From Klebsiella aerogenes KCTC 2190 (GTDB lineage: Bacteria > Pseudomonadota > Gammaproteobacteria > Enterobacterales > Enterobacteriaceae): a stretch of 64,000 bases of DNA. Under the pieces are notes generated by a model. The model had not been told where the DNA came from, did no database searches, and was given only the letters and a program-made list of their open reading frames with translations. Location: positions 620,001 through 684,000 of the forward strand of contig NC_015663.1 of NCBI RefSeq assembly GCF_000215745.1. Direction: 5' to 3'. The translations under genes were made by a program, and so were the position numbers. Positions 27,901-37,511 of the stretch are shown here, in pieces (position 1 is the first letter of the stretch; each line of letters starts with the position of its first letter).

Positions 27901-28011
27901 TTAACACTCAGACTGCTCGTGTCACTACCTGCAAGCCTTGGTAGGGTCATCTATCAAAGCCTCTCTACACAACAGTATGAGCTACACGAATACTCACAGG
28001 TAAAATAAAAC

Positions 28012-29166
28012 ATGGCAAAACACCTCTTTACGTCCGAGTCTGTATCAGAAGGGCATCCAGACAAAATTGCTGACCAAATCTCCGATGCCGTGCTGGACGC
28101 GATCCTCGAACAGGATCCGAAAGCGCGCGTAGCCTGCGAAACCTACGTTAAAACCGGCATGGTTCTGGTTGGCGGTGAAATCACCACCAGCGCATGGGTT
28201 GATATCGAAGAGATCACCCGTAACACGGTGCGTGAAATTGGTTACGTGCATTCCGATATGGGCTTTGACGCCAACTCTTGTGCCGTCCTGAGCGCCATTG
28301 GTAAACAGTCCCCGGACATCAACCAGGGCGTTGACCGTGCCGACCCGCTGGAACAGGGCGCGGGCGACCAGGGCCTGATGTTTGGTTATGCCACTAACGA
28401 AACTGACGTGCTGATGCCGGCTCCGGTGACCTATGCTCATCGTCTGGTACAGCGCCAGGCTGAAGTCCGCAAAAACGGCACCCTGCCGTGGCTGCGTCCG
28501 GACGCGAAAAGCCAGGTCACTTTCCAGTATGACGACGGCAAAATCGTCGGCATCGATGCGGTAGTTCTGTCTACTCAGCACGCTGAAGATATCGATCAGA
28601 AATCCCTGCAGGAAGCAGTGATGGAAGAGATCATCAAGCCGATTCTGCCGACCGAATGGCTGAACGCTTCGACCAAGTTCTTCATCAACCCGACCGGCCG
28701 TTTCGTTATCGGCGGCCCGATGGGCGACTGCGGTCTGACCGGTCGTAAGATCATCGTTGATACCTACGGCGGCATGGCTCGCCACGGCGGCGGCGCGTTC
28801 TCCGGTAAAGATCCATCTAAAGTTGACCGTTCCGCAGCCTACGCGGCGCGCTATGTAGCGAAAAACATCGTTGCCGCAGGCCTTGCCGATCGTTGTGAGA
28901 TTCAGGTCTCCTACGCCATCGGCGTCGCTGAACCGACTTCGATCATGGTAGAAACTTTCGGCACCGAAAAAGTGCCTTCTGAACAGCTGACCCTGCTGGT
29001 ACGCGAGTTCTTCGACCTGCGTCCATACGGCCTGATTCAGATGCTGGATCTGCTGCACCCGATCTACAAAGAGACCGCGGCTTACGGTCACTTTGGTCGC
29101 GAACATTTCCCATGGGAAAAAACCGACAAAGCAGCCCTGCTGCGCGAAGCGGCCGGCCTGAAATAA
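28012..29166 (+). CDS. metK: S-adenosylmethionine synthetase
   Basis: Cytoplasmic tetrameric enzyme that makes S-adenosylmethionine from methionine and ATP. The 384-residue length and sequence match E. coli MetK. Visible motifs are [10 protein letters not shown] (His15 region), GAGDQG (about 118-123), the phosphate loop GGGAFSGKD near 260-268, and [11 protein letters not shown] with the conserved Cys near 240. It is monocistronic, followed by a strong terminator. Control by MetJ is likely. No anomalies are seen. Confidence 0.98.
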   Translation: MAKHLFTSESVSEGHPDKIADQISDAVLDAILEQDPKARVACETYVKTGMVLVGGEITTSAWVDIEEITRNTVREIGYVHSDMGFDANSCAVLSAIGKQSPDINQGVDRADPLEQGAGDQGLMFGYATNETDVLMPAPVTYAHRLVQRQAEVRKNGTLPWLRPDAKSQVTFQYDDGKIVGIDAVVLSTQHAEDIDQKSLQEAVMEEIIKPILPTEWLNASTKFFINPTGRFVIGGPMGDCGLTGRKIIVDTYGGMARHGGGAFSGKDPSKVDRSAAYAARYVAKNIVAAGLADRCEIQVSYAIGVAEPTSIMVETFGTEKVPSEQLTLLVREFFDLRPYGLIQMLDLLHPIYKETAAYGHFGREHFPWEKTDKAALLREAAGLK

Positions 29167-29188
29167 GCCACCCCGCTTGACTACTTAA

Positions 29189-29212
29189 GGCCAGCCCCGC
29201 GCTGGCCTTTTT
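29189..29212 (+). terminator. metK terminator
   Basis: GGCCAGC (29189-29195) and GCTGGCC (29201-29207) pair around CCCGC and are followed by TTTTT, 22 bp after the stop codon. Confidence 0.9.
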
Positions 29213-29275
29213 GTTGCCCCTCATTCCCCACATCTAACGCTTCCTGCCCTTTTTTTGCCATGCAGGCCATAGATA

Positions 29276-29291
29276 ATGGAAGCGATTACAT
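29276..29291 (+). promoter_or_regulatory. Upstream GalR/GalS-like operator of galP
   Basis: ATGGAAGCGATTACAT matches the GalR/GalS consensus GTGTAANCGNTTACAC in its core and right half. It lies 183 bp upstream of the second operator. Confidence 0.55.
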
Positions 29292-29458
29292 ATCTGCTAT
29301 AGAGCCTGGCGTAACTGAGCTTTCTGTTGACGCCAATTCTTTTCACAATGTTACATACCATGTCGAATTTCGCCATTTCAGCGCAATCTTATTGGCGATA
29401 ATTGCCTTTTATATCTATGATTTGAATATGTTTTTGCTGATTACATATCTTTACCTTA

Positions 29459-29474
29459 GTGTAACCGATTACAC
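29459..29474 (+). promoter_or_regulatory. Promoter-proximal GalR/GalS operator of galP
   Basis: GTGTAACCGATTACAC matches the GalR/GalS consensus at every defined position. It lies 85 bp upstream of the galP start and just upstream of a CRP site. Confidence 0.85.
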
Positions 29475-29477
29475 AGT

Positions 29478-29493
29478 CGTGATTGTAATCACG
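29478..29493 (+). promoter_or_regulatory. CRP site of the galP promoter
   Basis: CGTGATTGTAATCACG fits TGTGA-N6-TCACA at 8 of 10 positions. A -10 candidate TACTCT (29515-29520) would place the transcription start near 29527, which puts the site at about -41.5, the class II activator position. Confidence 0.65.
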
Positions 29494-29558
29494 TTTTTTT
29501 GTCCTGCACTCCCCTACTCTAAGCATCGACAGAATCAATAACTCAACTGGAGGGCGTT

Positions 29559-30953
29559 ATGCCTGACAATAAAAAACAAGGGCGTTCAAACAAGACGATG
29601 ACGTTCTTTGTCTGTTTCCTCGCCGCGCTGGCCGGCTTACTGTTCGGCCTTGATATCGGCGTTATTGCCGGCGCCTTACCGTTCATTGCCAATGAATTCC
29701 AAATCAGCGCACACACCCAGGAGTGGGTGGTCAGCTCCATGATGTTCGGCGCCGCCGTCGGCGCAGTGGGCAGCGGCTGGCTCTCTTTCAAACTTGGGCG
29801 TAAAAAAAGCCTGATGATCGGCGCGATCCTGTTCGTTGCGGGCTCGCTATTTTCCGCCGCCGCGCCGAACGTCGAAATCCTGCTAATTTCCCGCGTATTG
29901 CTGGGGCTGGCGGTTGGCGTCGCCTCTTACACCGCGCCGCTATACTTGTCGGAAATCGCGCCGGAGAAAATCCGCGGCAGTATGATTTCGATGTACCAGT
30001 TGATGATTACCATCGGTATTCTCGGCGCCTATCTTTCCGACACCGCCTTCAGCTATAGCGGCGCGTGGCGCTGGATGCTCGGCGTGATTATCATCCCGGC
30101 AGTCCTGCTGCTGATCGGCGTTATCTTCCTGCCGGATAGCCCGCGCTGGTTTGCCGCTAAACGCCGTTTCGTCGATGCCGAGCGCGTCCTGCTGCGCCTG
30201 CGAGATACCAGCGCCGAAGCCAAACGCGAGCTTGATGAAATCCGCGAAAGCCTGAAAGTCAAACAGTCCGGCTGGGCGCTGTTCAAAGAGAACAGTAACT
30301 TCCGCCGCGCGGTGTTCCTCGGCGTACTGCTGCAGATCATGCAACAGTTCACCGGGATGAACGTCATCATGTACTATGCGCCGAAGATTTTTGAACTGGC
30401 GGGCTATGCCAATACCACTGAGCAAATGTGGGGCACCGTGATCGTCGGCCTGACCAACGTACTGGCCACCTTTATCGCTATCGGCCTGGTCGACCGCTGG
30501 GGCCGCAAACCGACGCTGATCCTCGGCTTTATCGTGATGGCCGCCGGTATGGGCGTACTGGGCAGCATGATGCATATCGGTATTCATTCTGCTACCGCAC
30601 AGTACTTCGCGGTACTGATGCTGCTGATGTTTATCGTCGGCTTCGCGATGAGCGCCGGCCCGCTGATTTGGGTACTGTGTTCGGAAATCCAGCCGCTGAA
30701 AGGCCGCGATTTCGGTATCACCTGCTCCACCGCGACCAACTGGATTGCCAATATGATCGTCGGCGCCACCTTCCTGACCATGCTGAACTCTCTCGGCAGC
30801 GCCAACACCTTCTGGGTCTACGGCGGTCTGAACGTGCTGTTTATCCTGCTGACTATCTGGCTGATTCCGGAAACCAAAAACGTCTCGCTGGAACATATTG
30901 AACGCAACCTGATGCAGGGACGTCCGCTGCGCGAAATCGGCGCTCGCGATTAA
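29559..30953 (+). CDS. galP: Galactose:proton symporter
   Basis: 464-residue inner-membrane sugar transporter of the MFS sugar-porter family that imports galactose and glucose with protons. Twelve membrane segments are visible. Family signatures include [10 protein letters not shown] after segment 2, PDSPRW at the end of segment 6, DRWGRKPTL after segment 8 and PETKNVSLE after segment 12. A GGAGGGCG site precedes the ATG. The promoter carries GalR/GalS and CRP sites, consistent with the known galactose regulon. Monocistronic. Confidence 0.97.
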   Translation: MPDNKKQGRSNKTMTFFVCFLAALAGLLFGLDIGVIAGALPFIANEFQISAHTQEWVVSSMMFGAAVGAVGSGWLSFKLGRKKSLMIGAILFVAGSLFSAAAPNVEILLISRVLLGLAVGVASYTAPLYLSEIAPEKIRGSMISMYQLMITIGILGAYLSDTAFSYSGAWRWMLGVIIIPAVLLLIGVIFLPDSPRWFAAKRRFVDAERVLLRLRDTSAEAKRELDEIRESLKVKQSGWALFKENSNFRRAVFLGVLLQIMQQFTGMNVIMYYAPKIFELAGYANTTEQMWGTVIVGLTNVLATFIAIGLVDRWGRKPTLILGFIVMAAGMGVLGSMMHIGIHSATAQYFAVLMLLMFIVGFAMSAGPLIWVLCSEIQPLKGRDFGITCSTATNWIANMIVGATFLTMLNSLGSANTFWVYGGLNVLFILLTIWLIPETKNVSLEHIERNLMQGRPLREIGARD

Positions 30954-30964
30954 TCCCCTCTGTG

Positions 30965-30986
30965 CTTCCTCCCCTTTGGGAGGAAG
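30965..30986 (+). terminator. galP terminator-like hairpin
   Basis: CTTCCTCCC (30965-30973) pairs with GGGAGGAAG (30978-30986) around a 4-nt loop, followed by a pyrimidine-rich CTTCTTCTT tract rather than a pure T run. Confidence 0.6.
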
Positions 30987-31030
30987 CTTCTTCTTGCTCT
31001 CCCCCGCGCGGCGCACTATCCTCTGGCGCT

Positions 31031-31531
31031 ATGAAAACACCCCGTATTCCCATCGCTATCCAGCAGGCCGTCATGCGTAGCCTGCGGGAGCACCTTGCCA
31101 CCGCCAATCTCAAGCTGGAACGCCGCTATGCGGAACCGACGCTGGTTTATCAGCAGCGCGGCACCTCCGCAGGCACCGCGTGGCTTGAGAAAAACGAGAT
31201 CCGCCTTAATCCAGTGCTATTGCTGGAAAATCAGCAGGCGTTTATCGATGAAGTGGTGCCGCACGAACTGGCGCATCTGCTGGTGTGGAAACACTTTGGC
31301 CGCGTCGCGCCGCACGGTAAAGAGTGGAAATGGATGATGGAGGTCGTGCTGGGCGTCCCCGCCCGCCGCACCCATCGCTTTGAGCTTGATTCGGTACGCC
31401 AGAACACCTTCCCCTATCGCTGCCAGTGCCAGCAGCATCAGCTCACCGTTCGTCGTCATAACCGCGTGGTGCGCGGTGAAGCCACCTACCGCTGCGTTCG
31501 CTGCGGCGATCTGCTGGTGGCGGAAAAGTAA
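31031..31531 (+). CDS. sprT: SprT-like zinc protein
   Basis: 166-residue SprT-family protein. The metal motif HELAH (His78, Glu79, His82) and the C-terminal zinc-ribbon Cys pairs (CQCQQH and CVRCGD) are seen. The family includes eukaryotic DNA-protein crosslink proteases (SPRTN), but the bacterial role is poorly defined. The start at 31031 matches E. coli SprT (165 residues); 23 upstream in-frame codons would cover the galP hairpin and were rejected. It is followed 94 bp later by endA, as in E. coli. Confidence 0.93.
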   Translation: MKTPRIPIAIQQAVMRSLREHLATANLKLERRYAEPTLVYQQRGTSAGTAWLEKNEIRLNPVLLLENQQAFIDEVVPHELAHLLVWKHFGRVAPHGKEWKWMMEVVLGVPARRTHRFELDSVRQNTFPYRCQCQQHQLTVRRHNRVVRGEATYRCVRCGDLLVAEK

Positions 31532-31625
31532 CCACCGGAATTAATTAGAAACTTTCTGATCTGACTGATTGCATCTGACACCCTCATTCGCTACGTTGCG
31601 GGCTCGTTTTGACACGGAGTTTACG

Positions 31626-32333
31626 ATGTCCCGTATGTATGTTTTTGCCGTCGCGTTGTTCAGCGTGGCAGCCAGCGGCCCGCTTGCGGCAGCTGGTATT
31701 CATAGTTTTTCCCAGGCGAAAGCCGCAGGCGTAAAAGTGAATGCCGACGTTCCCGGCGACTTTTATTGCGGTTGTAAAATCGACTGGCAGGGTAAAAAAG
31801 GCGTTATCGATCTGGAATCTTGCGGCTACAAAGTGCGTAAAAACGAGAACCGCGCCAGCCGGGTCGAATGGGAACATGTGGTTCCGGCGTGGCAGTTCGG
31901 CCACCAGCGCCAATGCTGGCAGGATGGTGGACGTAAAAACTGCGCCAAAGATCCGGAATATCGCAAGATGGAAAGCGATATGCATAACCTGCAGCCTGCG
32001 GTCGGCGAGGTCAATGGCGATCGCGGCAACTTTATGTACAGCCAGTGGAATGGCGGCGACGGGCAGTATGGTCAATGCGCCATGAAGGTCGATTTCAAAG
32101 ATAAAGTCGCCGAACCGCCGGTACGCGCCCGCGGCTCGATCGCTCGCACCTACTTCTATATGCGCGACCGCTATCAGCTGACTCTTTCCCGCCAGCAAAC
32201 CCAGCTATTTACCGCCTGGGATAAGCAGTATCCGGTGACCTCCTGGGAGTGCGAGCGCGATGAGCGAATCGCCAAAGTACAGGGCAACCATAATCCTTAC
32301 GTCCAGCAGGCTTGCCAGGCGCAAAAGAGCTAA
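31626..32333 (+). CDS. endA: DNA-specific endonuclease I
   Basis: 235-residue periplasmic endonuclease that cuts double-stranded DNA. It has a signal peptide (about residues 1-22, ending ASGPLAAA) and the beta-beta-alpha-metal nuclease core: [11 protein letters not shown] with the catalytic His, then [22 protein letters not shown]. Eight Cys are compatible with periplasmic disulfides. The ATG at 31626, with GGAG upstream, gives the E. coli length; an in-frame upstream extension of 19 codons was discarded. Confidence 0.96.
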   Translation: MSRMYVFAVALFSVAASGPLAAAGIHSFSQAKAAGVKVNADVPGDFYCGCKIDWQGKKGVIDLESCGYKVRKNENRASRVEWEHVVPAWQFGHQRQCWQDGGRKNCAKDPEYRKMESDMHNLQPAVGEVNGDRGNFMYSQWNGGDGQYGQCAMKVDFKDKVAEPPVRARGSIARTYFYMRDRYQLTLSRQQTQLFTAWDKQYPVTSWECERDERIAKVQGNHNPYVQQACQAQKS

Positions 32334-32421
32334 CCTACACTAGCGGCAATTGTTAATTTGCAGCCGCCGTCTTCCCCGCTATGGGGAAGACGCTATCTGC
32401 GCGAAGAACGGAATATCAAGC

Positions 32422-33153
32422 ATGCGCATTCCTCGCATCCACCACCCGGAACGCATTACCCCCGGCAGCCACATTGCCCTCAGCGAAGACGCAGCCAACC
32501 ACGTTGGCCGCGTCCTGCGCATGAGCAAAGGTCAGGAAATCCAGCTGTTTGACGGCAGCAATCAGGTTTTCGATGCGGTCATCACCGAAGCGGGTAAGAA
32601 AAACGTCATGGTCGAGGTTATCCGTGGCCAGATCGACGATCGTGAATCACCGCTGCACATCCATCTCGGCCAGGTGATGTCACGCGGCGAAAAAATGGAA
32701 TTCACCATCCAGAAATCGATCGAACTTGGCGTAAGCCTCATAACGCCACTGTTTTCCGAGCGCTGCGGCGTTAAACTGGATGCCGAACGCTTGCAGAAGA
32801 AGATTCAGCAGTGGCAGAAAATCGCTATTGCCGCCTGCGAACAGAGCGGCCGTAACATCGTGCCGGAGATTCGCCCGGCGATGCAGCTGGAAGCCTGGTG
32901 CGCCGAGGAAGAAAACGGCCTTAAGCTCAACCTGCACCCGCGCGCCAGCGCCAGCATCAATACGCTGCCGCTGCCGGTTGAACGTGTTCGCCTGCTGATT
33001 GGCCCGGAAGGCGGTCTGTCGGCGGAAGAGATAGCGATGACCGCTCGCTATCAATTTACTGATATCCTGTTGGGACCACGCGTTCTGCGTACTGAGACCA
33101 CCGCGCTCACCGCCATCACCGCGCTGCAGGTGCGTTTTGGCGATCTGGGCTAA
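32422..33153 (+). CDS. rsmE: 16S rRNA m3U1498 methyltransferase
   Basis: 243-residue SPOUT-superfamily methyltransferase that modifies U1498 of 16S rRNA. An N-terminal PUA-like region ([20 protein letters not shown]) is followed by the knotted SAM-binding domain with [10 protein letters not shown] near residue 193-202 and [13 protein letters not shown] near the C-terminus. The start at 32422 matches E. coli. The gene precedes gshB by 48 bp, an order conserved in enterobacteria. Confidence 0.96.
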   Translation: MRIPRIHHPERITPGSHIALSEDAANHVGRVLRMSKGQEIQLFDGSNQVFDAVITEAGKKNVMVEVIRGQIDDRESPLHIHLGQVMSRGEKMEFTIQKSIELGVSLITPLFSERCGVKLDAERLQKKIQQWQKIAIAACEQSGRNIVPEIRPAMQLEAWCAEEENGLKLNLHPRASASINTLPLPVERVRLLIGPEGGLSAEEIAMTARYQFTDILLGPRVLRTETTALTAITALQVRFGDLG

Positions 33154-33201
33154 AATCTGGCGCAACGTTCCGCAAACACGACAGCGCTAATGGAGAAAAG
33201 A

Positions 33202-34152
33202 ATGATCAAGCTCGGCATCGTGATGGACCCTATCGCATCCATCAACATCAAAAAAGACACCAGCTTCGCTATGTTGCTGGAAGCGCAGCGTCGCGGCTAT
33301 GAACTCCATTACATGGAGATGAACGACCTGTATCTCATCAACGGCGAATCCCGCGCCCGTACGCGCACGCTGAGCGTCGAGCAGAATTACGACAAATGGT
33401 ATGAGTTCACCGGCGAGCAGGACCTGGCGCTGGCGGATCTCGACGTCATCCTGATGCGTAAAGACCCGCCGTTCGATACCGAGTTTATCTACGCCACCTA
33501 CATTCTCGAGCGCGCCGAAGAGAAAGGTACGCTTATCGTCAACAAGCCGCAGAGCCTGCGCGACTGTAACGAAAAGCTGTTTACCGCCTGGTTCTCCGAT
33601 CTAACCCCGGAAACGCTGGTCACCCGTAATAAAGCCCAGTTGAAAGCGTTCTGGGAAAAACACGGCGATATCATTCTCAAACCGCTGGATGGCATGGGCG
33701 GCGCCTCAATCTTCCGCGTGAAAGCGGGCGACCCGAACCTCGGCGTCATTTCCGAAACCCTGACTGAATTGGGTAGCCGCTACTGCATGGCGCAGAATTA
33801 TCTGCCGGCCATCAAAGACGGCGACAAACGCGTGCTGGTGGTGGACGGCGAGCCGGTGCCATACTGCCTGGCGCGTATCCCGCAGGGCGGTGAAACGCGC
33901 GGCAACCTGGCTGCCGGTGGCCGTGGCGAAGCGCGTCCGCTGACCGAAAGCGACTGGGAAATCGCCCGCCGCGTTGGCCCAACGCTAAAAGCCAAAGGCC
34001 TTATCTTCGTCGGCCTGGACATCATCGGCGATCGCCTGACCGAAATTAACGTTACCAGCCCGACCTGCGTGCGCGAAATCGAAGCCGCTTTCCCGGACGT
34101 GTCGATTACCGGCATGTTGATGGACGCCATCGAAAAACGTATCAACAAATAA
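33202..34152 (+). CDS. gshB: Glutathione synthetase
   Basis: 316-residue ATP-grasp ligase that joins gamma-glutamylcysteine and glycine to form glutathione. Visible motifs are [16 protein letters not shown] near residue 85, the ATP-binding [16 protein letters not shown] near 158-173, and NVTSPTC near 283. The ATG at 33202 has GGAGAAAAGA upstream. The C-terminal tail after the conserved core (KRINK) differs slightly from E. coli. It is followed by a GC-rich hairpin region before yqgE. Confidence 0.97.
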   Translation: MIKLGIVMDPIASINIKKDTSFAMLLEAQRRGYELHYMEMNDLYLINGESRARTRTLSVEQNYDKWYEFTGEQDLALADLDVILMRKDPPFDTEFIYATYILERAEEKGTLIVNKPQSLRDCNEKLFTAWFSDLTPETLVTRNKAQLKAFWEKHGDIILKPLDGMGGASIFRVKAGDPNLGVISETLTELGSRYCMAQNYLPAIKDGDKRVLVVDGEPVPYCLARIPQGGETRGNLAAGGRGEARPLTESDWEIARRVGPTLKAKGLIFVGLDIIGDRLTEINVTSPTCVREIEAAFPDVSITGMLMDAIEKRINK

Positions 34153-34283
34153 GCACTGGGGCGGGCAAACGCCCGCCCGCAAGGCGCCCCTCGGGCGCCG
34201 GTAAAACAAAGTGCATCGACACGTTTCTACTTTACCCGCATACTGGGTGTTGTTTTTTTAAACCAGGAACAGAACCTCTGACA

Positions 34284-34847
34284 ATGAATTTACAGCATCA
34301 CTTTCTGATTGCCATGCCTGCGCTACAGGACCCTCTTTTCCGTCGCTCCGTCGTCTATATCTGCGAGTACAACGACGATGGCGCCATGGGCATTATCATC
34401 AATAAGCCGCTGGAAAATTTGCAGGTGGAAGGGATCCTGGAAAAATTGAAAATCGCGCCGCAGCCGCGCAACCCGGATATCCGTCTGGATAAGCCGGTGA
34501 TGGTCGGCGGCCCGCTGGCGGAGGATCGCGGTTTTATTCTGCACACGCCGCCGTCTGATTTTTCCTCCAGCATCCGTATCTCCGACAACACGGTGATTAC
34601 CACCTCACGCGACGTGCTGGAAACTCTCGGTACCGATAAACAACCGAGCAACGTGCTGGTGGCGTTGGGCTACGCGTCGTGGGAAAAAGGGCAACTGGAA
34701 CAGGAAATTCTCGATAACGCCTGGCTTACCGCACCGGCCGATCAGAATATTTTGTTTAAAACGCCGATTGCCGACCGCTGGCGCGAAGCGGCCAAACTTA
34801 TCGGTATCGATATCGTGACGATGCCTGCCGACGCGGGGCATGCATAA
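34284..34847 (+). CDS. yqgE: UPF0301 family protein YqgE
   Basis: 187-residue cytoplasmic protein of the AlgH/YqgE (UPF0301) family, function not firmly known. The sequence begins [18 protein letters not shown], typical of the family, and has GGPL near residue 75. Its stop codon overlaps the start of ruvX by one base (TAATG), so the two are co-translated. The pair follows gshB as in E. coli. Confidence 0.93.
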   Translation: MNLQHHFLIAMPALQDPLFRRSVVYICEYNDDGAMGIIINKPLENLQVEGILEKLKIAPQPRNPDIRLDKPVMVGGPLAEDRGFILHTPPSDFSSSIRISDNTVITTSRDVLETLGTDKQPSNVLVALGYASWEKGQLEQEILDNAWLTAPADQNILFKTPIADRWREAAKLIGIDIVTMPADAGHA

Positions 34848-35263
34848 TGAGCGGTACCTTTCTGAGTTTTGATTTTGGCACTAAAAGCATTGGCGTCGCC
34901 GTTGGGCAGCGCATTACCGGCACGGCGCGTCCGCTCCCGGCGCTGAAAGCGCAGGACGGCAAACCTGACTGGAACATCATCGAAAAGCTGTTGAAAGAAT
35001 GGCAGCCGGAAGCGGTGATTGTCGGCCTGCCGCTGAACATGGACGGCACCGAACAGCCGCTAACCGCGCGCGCACGTAACTTCGCCAATAAAATTCATGG
35101 CCGCTTCGGCGTGAAAATCACCCTCCACGACGAGCGTTTAAGCACCGTCGAAGCCCGCGCAGGGCTGTTCGAACACGGAGGTTTTCGCGCGCTCAATAAA
35201 GGCAGCGTTGATTCCGCCTCTGCCGTGGTTATCCTCGAAAGCTATTTCGAACAGGGATACTAA
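34847..35263 (+). CDS. ruvX: Putative Holliday junction resolvase / pre-16S rRNA nuclease
   Basis: 138-residue YqgF/RuvX protein with an RNase H-like fold. The first motif [13 protein letters not shown] has the catalytic Asp, the central acidic motif DERLSTVEA follows near residue 97, and the last Asp lies in [14 protein letters not shown] near 122. YqgF proteins have been linked to processing of the 16S rRNA 5' end and to resolvase-like activity. The start overlaps the yqgE stop. BIME repeats follow 42 bp downstream. Confidence 0.95.
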   Translation: MSGTFLSFDFGTKSIGVAVGQRITGTARPLPALKAQDGKPDWNIIEKLLKEWQPEAVIVGLPLNMDGTEQPLTARARNFANKIHGRFGVKITLHDERLSTVEARAGLFEHGGFRALNKGSVDSASAVVILESYFEQGY

Positions 35264-35304
35264 TCGGTAGCTCTGGGATGAAAGCGAAGCATAGATTCGC
35301 GTTT

Positions 35305-35513
35305 GCGCCGGGTGGCGGCTTCGCCTTACCCGGCCTACAAAACCCCCGCTGGAGTAACCCGTAGGCCCGCGCAAGCGTAGCGCCGCAGGGCAATCATGGC
35401 AGCGGATGCGGAGCCGCTTTTGCGCCGGGTGGCGGCTTCGCCTTACCCGGCCTACAACCCCCTCGCTGGCATAACCCGTAGGCCCGCGCAAGCGTAGCGC
35501 CGCCGGGCAATCA
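35305..35513. repeat. BIME: four REP elements in two tandem pairs
   Basis: Two identical 36-bp REP units starting GCGCCGGGTGGCGGCTTCGC (35305-35340 and 35422-35457) alternate with two near-identical opposite units starting GTAGGCCCGCGCAAGCGTAG (35361-35396 and 35478-35513). The period is 117 bp. The last unit runs into the stop codon of the converging LuxR-type gene (35511-35513). Confidence 0.9.
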
Positions 35514-36164
35514 GTGACGCAGATGTTCATTCGCCCAGCTTACCGCCTGGGTACGGTTCTTGACGCTCAATTTGCGGAACACATTGTACAGATGAGTACG
35601 TACCGTGTTTTCGCTGATGAACAGCGCGCGGGCAATATCCATATTCGTTGCGCCGCAGCGCAGCTCGTTGAGGATCTCACATTCACGCTCGGTCAACGGT
35701 GAGTTCTCCGTCGGCGCCGTGACCTGATCCGCAGAATACAGCGCCGGGTGCATCACGCTCAATTCAGCCGTCTGCTCGCCATTTAATACGGCTTTGACGC
35801 CCTCAATTAAGCGCGATTGGTCATCGTCATGGCGGAATACGCCATATAACGCAGGCCATTGCGCCATTTCGTAAAGCTCATACTTTTGCGCGCTATTGAT
35901 AATCAACAGACGCGGATTATCTGCCTGTACGCGAATAATATCTCGCCACACGCCATTCAATTTCTTATTAGAGACGGCAATATCAAACAATATTACCGAG
36001 TCTTTTGCCAGACGTTGAGTTAGCGGTTTGTTGATATTATGCAGAGTTACGTTTACGGATAGCTTCTCAGTCAACCACGTCGCAAATGCATTACTCTGAA
36101 TGGACGGATGAGTAATGAAAGTCACTTGACGCGAATGCAGTAAATTCTCCGATAAATTAATCAC
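35511..36164 (-). CDS. CsgD-like LuxR-family regulator
   Basis: 217-residue transcription factor with a degenerate receiver-like N-terminal domain and a C-terminal LuxR HTH (about residues 153-217, SPLTERECEIL through RTQAVSWANEHLRH). The HTH and the WPALYGVF segment resemble CsgD, the biofilm master regulator of enterics. An Asp follows VILF near residue 60, but other acidic residues of a true receiver are not evident, so phosphorylation is doubtful. It lies between ruvX and yggR, where E. coli has no gene. It is lower in GC than its neighbours, and an AT-rich upstream region fits H-NS-controlled or acquired DNA. The target genes are unknown. Confidence 0.85.
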   Translation of the reverse strand: MINLSENLLHSRQVTFITHPSIQSNAFATWLTEKLSVNVTLHNINKPLTQRLAKDSVILFDIAVSNKKLNGVWRDIIRVQADNPRLLIINSAQKYELYEMAQWPALYGVFRHDDDQSRLIEGVKAVLNGEQTAELSVMHPALYSADQVTAPTENSPLTERECEILNELRCGATNMDIARALFISENTVRTHLYNVFRKLSVKNRTQAVSWANEHLRH

Positions 36165-36514
36165 TTAAAACTCTCCTTAGCAGTACCCCGCCATCTTAGC
36201 GGTTAAATTAACTGAAAATTAAACGTTCAATAATGTATTTATATTTTCAAATACATTTTGGATATTGAAACATCATTTCATGAGAATCTTCCTATTCCCG
36301 TAAACAGCATAAATCGAACCCCGCAAAAGTGTCAAAAGGTAATCCCATTTTTTTCCTGGTTAAGCGGGGTAAATGTAAGCCCGCTGTCATAACATTCATT
36401 ATTTCGGCTTAGGTCGTACCACTTATTTGTATTATGAAATCATTAATCAAAACATTAATTGAACACTGAATTAACAATTTAATGAATACCACCTTTGTTT
36501 CATCACGGCATAAG
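36165..36514. other. AT-rich region upstream of the CsgD-like gene
   Basis: This 350-bp AT-rich stretch lies between the LuxR-type gene start and the yggR stop. It presumably contains the LuxR-type gene promoter. A T-rich tract (CCATTTTTTTCC, near 36346) and several A/T runs are visible. There is no coding sequence. Confidence 0.5.
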
Positions 36515-37495
36515 CTATAACTCACCTGCTAACGCACGTTGTTGAAAACTCTGCGCAAAGGTTTGCATTCCTGCCTGTTGACTGGTTTGCATCACGCCGG
36601 GTAGCTGATGCGTTTTTCCTTCGCGGATCAAATTTGCCACCGCTGGCGTGTTCACTAAAAGTTCGTATAGCGCAACCCGGCCGCCGGAAGCATTTGGCAA
36701 CAATTTTTGCGCCGCCACGGCGCATAAACTCCCTGCCAGCTGACTGCGAACCGGCTCTTTTTCTTCCGCCGGGAACACATCCACCAGCCGCTCGACGGCC
36801 TGCGCCGCGCTGCGGGTATGCAGCGTCGCCATCACCAGGTGCCCGGTTTCGGCCGCGGTCAGCGCCAGGCGGATGGTTTCGCTATCGCGTAGCTCACCTA
36901 ATAAGATCACGTCCGGGTCCTGACGCAGCGCCACGCGTAGCGCCGCCGCGAAGGAGGAGCAATGGCGGCCGATTTCGCGCTGCTGGATCAGGCAGTTCCT
37001 GCTGGCGTGAATAAACTCCACGGGATCCTCAAGGGTTAAAATATGACCATGGCGATATTGATTGAGGTAGTCCACCATCGCCGCCAGGGTGGTCGACTTG
37101 CCGCTACCGGTAGCGCCGGTAACCAGGATCAAACCACTCTCTTCATTTAACAGTTCGCTAAGCGCGGCGGGCGCGCCCAAATCACCCAACTGCGGGCATC
37201 GCTGCGGCAAAAGACGCAGCGCCAACGACAAGCCGCGCGCGTGGGCAAAAGCGCTGGCACGCAGCCGCGGCCCATCTGAGAGGGCAAGGGCAAAGTCCAC
37301 CTGGCCATCGGCACGCCACTGCGCCAACTGTGGGTCGTTAAGCCAGCGAGTGAGGATTTCCTCAACATCCGGCGAAGTAAACGGTGCAGGCTCAAGCTTC
37401 CCCAAACGACGCCAGCGCGGCGGATACGCGCTGCACAGGTGTAGATCGGAGACGTTATGCTTTACACTAAGGGCCACGATTTCTTCCAGCTCCAT
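36515..37495 (-). CDS. yggR: PilT-like type II secretion/pilus ATPase family protein
   Basis: 326-residue PilT/GspE-family ATPase. The start at 37495 with GAGGA upstream gives the expected N-terminus (MELEEIVALSVKHNVSDLHL). Walker A is GATGSGKST (127-135), the Asp box follows in LTLEDPVEF near 157, Walker B is DVILLGELRD near 193, and the His box is ATLHTRSAAQAV near 220. The family retracts type IV pili, yet no pilin or assembly genes are nearby, so its role is unclear. It is divergent from yggS across 16 bp. Confidence 0.93.
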   Translation of the reverse strand: MELEEIVALSVKHNVSDLHLCSAYPPRWRRLGKLEPAPFTSPDVEEILTRWLNDPQLAQWRADGQVDFALALSDGPRLRASAFAHARGLSLALRLLPQRCPQLGDLGAPAALSELLNEESGLILVTGATGSGKSTTLAAMVDYLNQYRHGHILTLEDPVEFIHASRNCLIQQREIGRHCSSFAAALRVALRQDPDVILLGELRDSETIRLALTAAETGHLVMATLHTRSAAQAVERLVDVFPAEEKEPVRSQLAGSLCAVAAQKLLPNASGGRVALYELLVNTPAVANLIREGKTHQLPGVMQTSQQAGMQTFAQSFQQRALAGEL

Positions 37496-37511
37496 AACTG
37501 ATCCTCGGAAT

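Noticed and set aside
27841..28011. SAM riboswitch upstream of metK
   Set aside because: No S-box or SAM-riboswitch core was seen; the MetJ-box-like repeats explain control in this family of bacteria.
28045..29106. Long open frame opposite metK (353 codons)
   Set aside because: Antisense shadow within a highly conserved gene; no family recognised.
35305..35513. CRISPR-like regular repeats
   Set aside because: The units are REP palindromes in two tandem pairs with repeated, not unique, intervening sequence, and no cas genes are present.
35511..36164. Cyclic-di-GMP binding by the CsgD-like regulator
   Set aside because: The VpsT-type W[FLM][TS]R motif is not present at the expected place; a WLTE elsewhere in the N-terminus is not a match.
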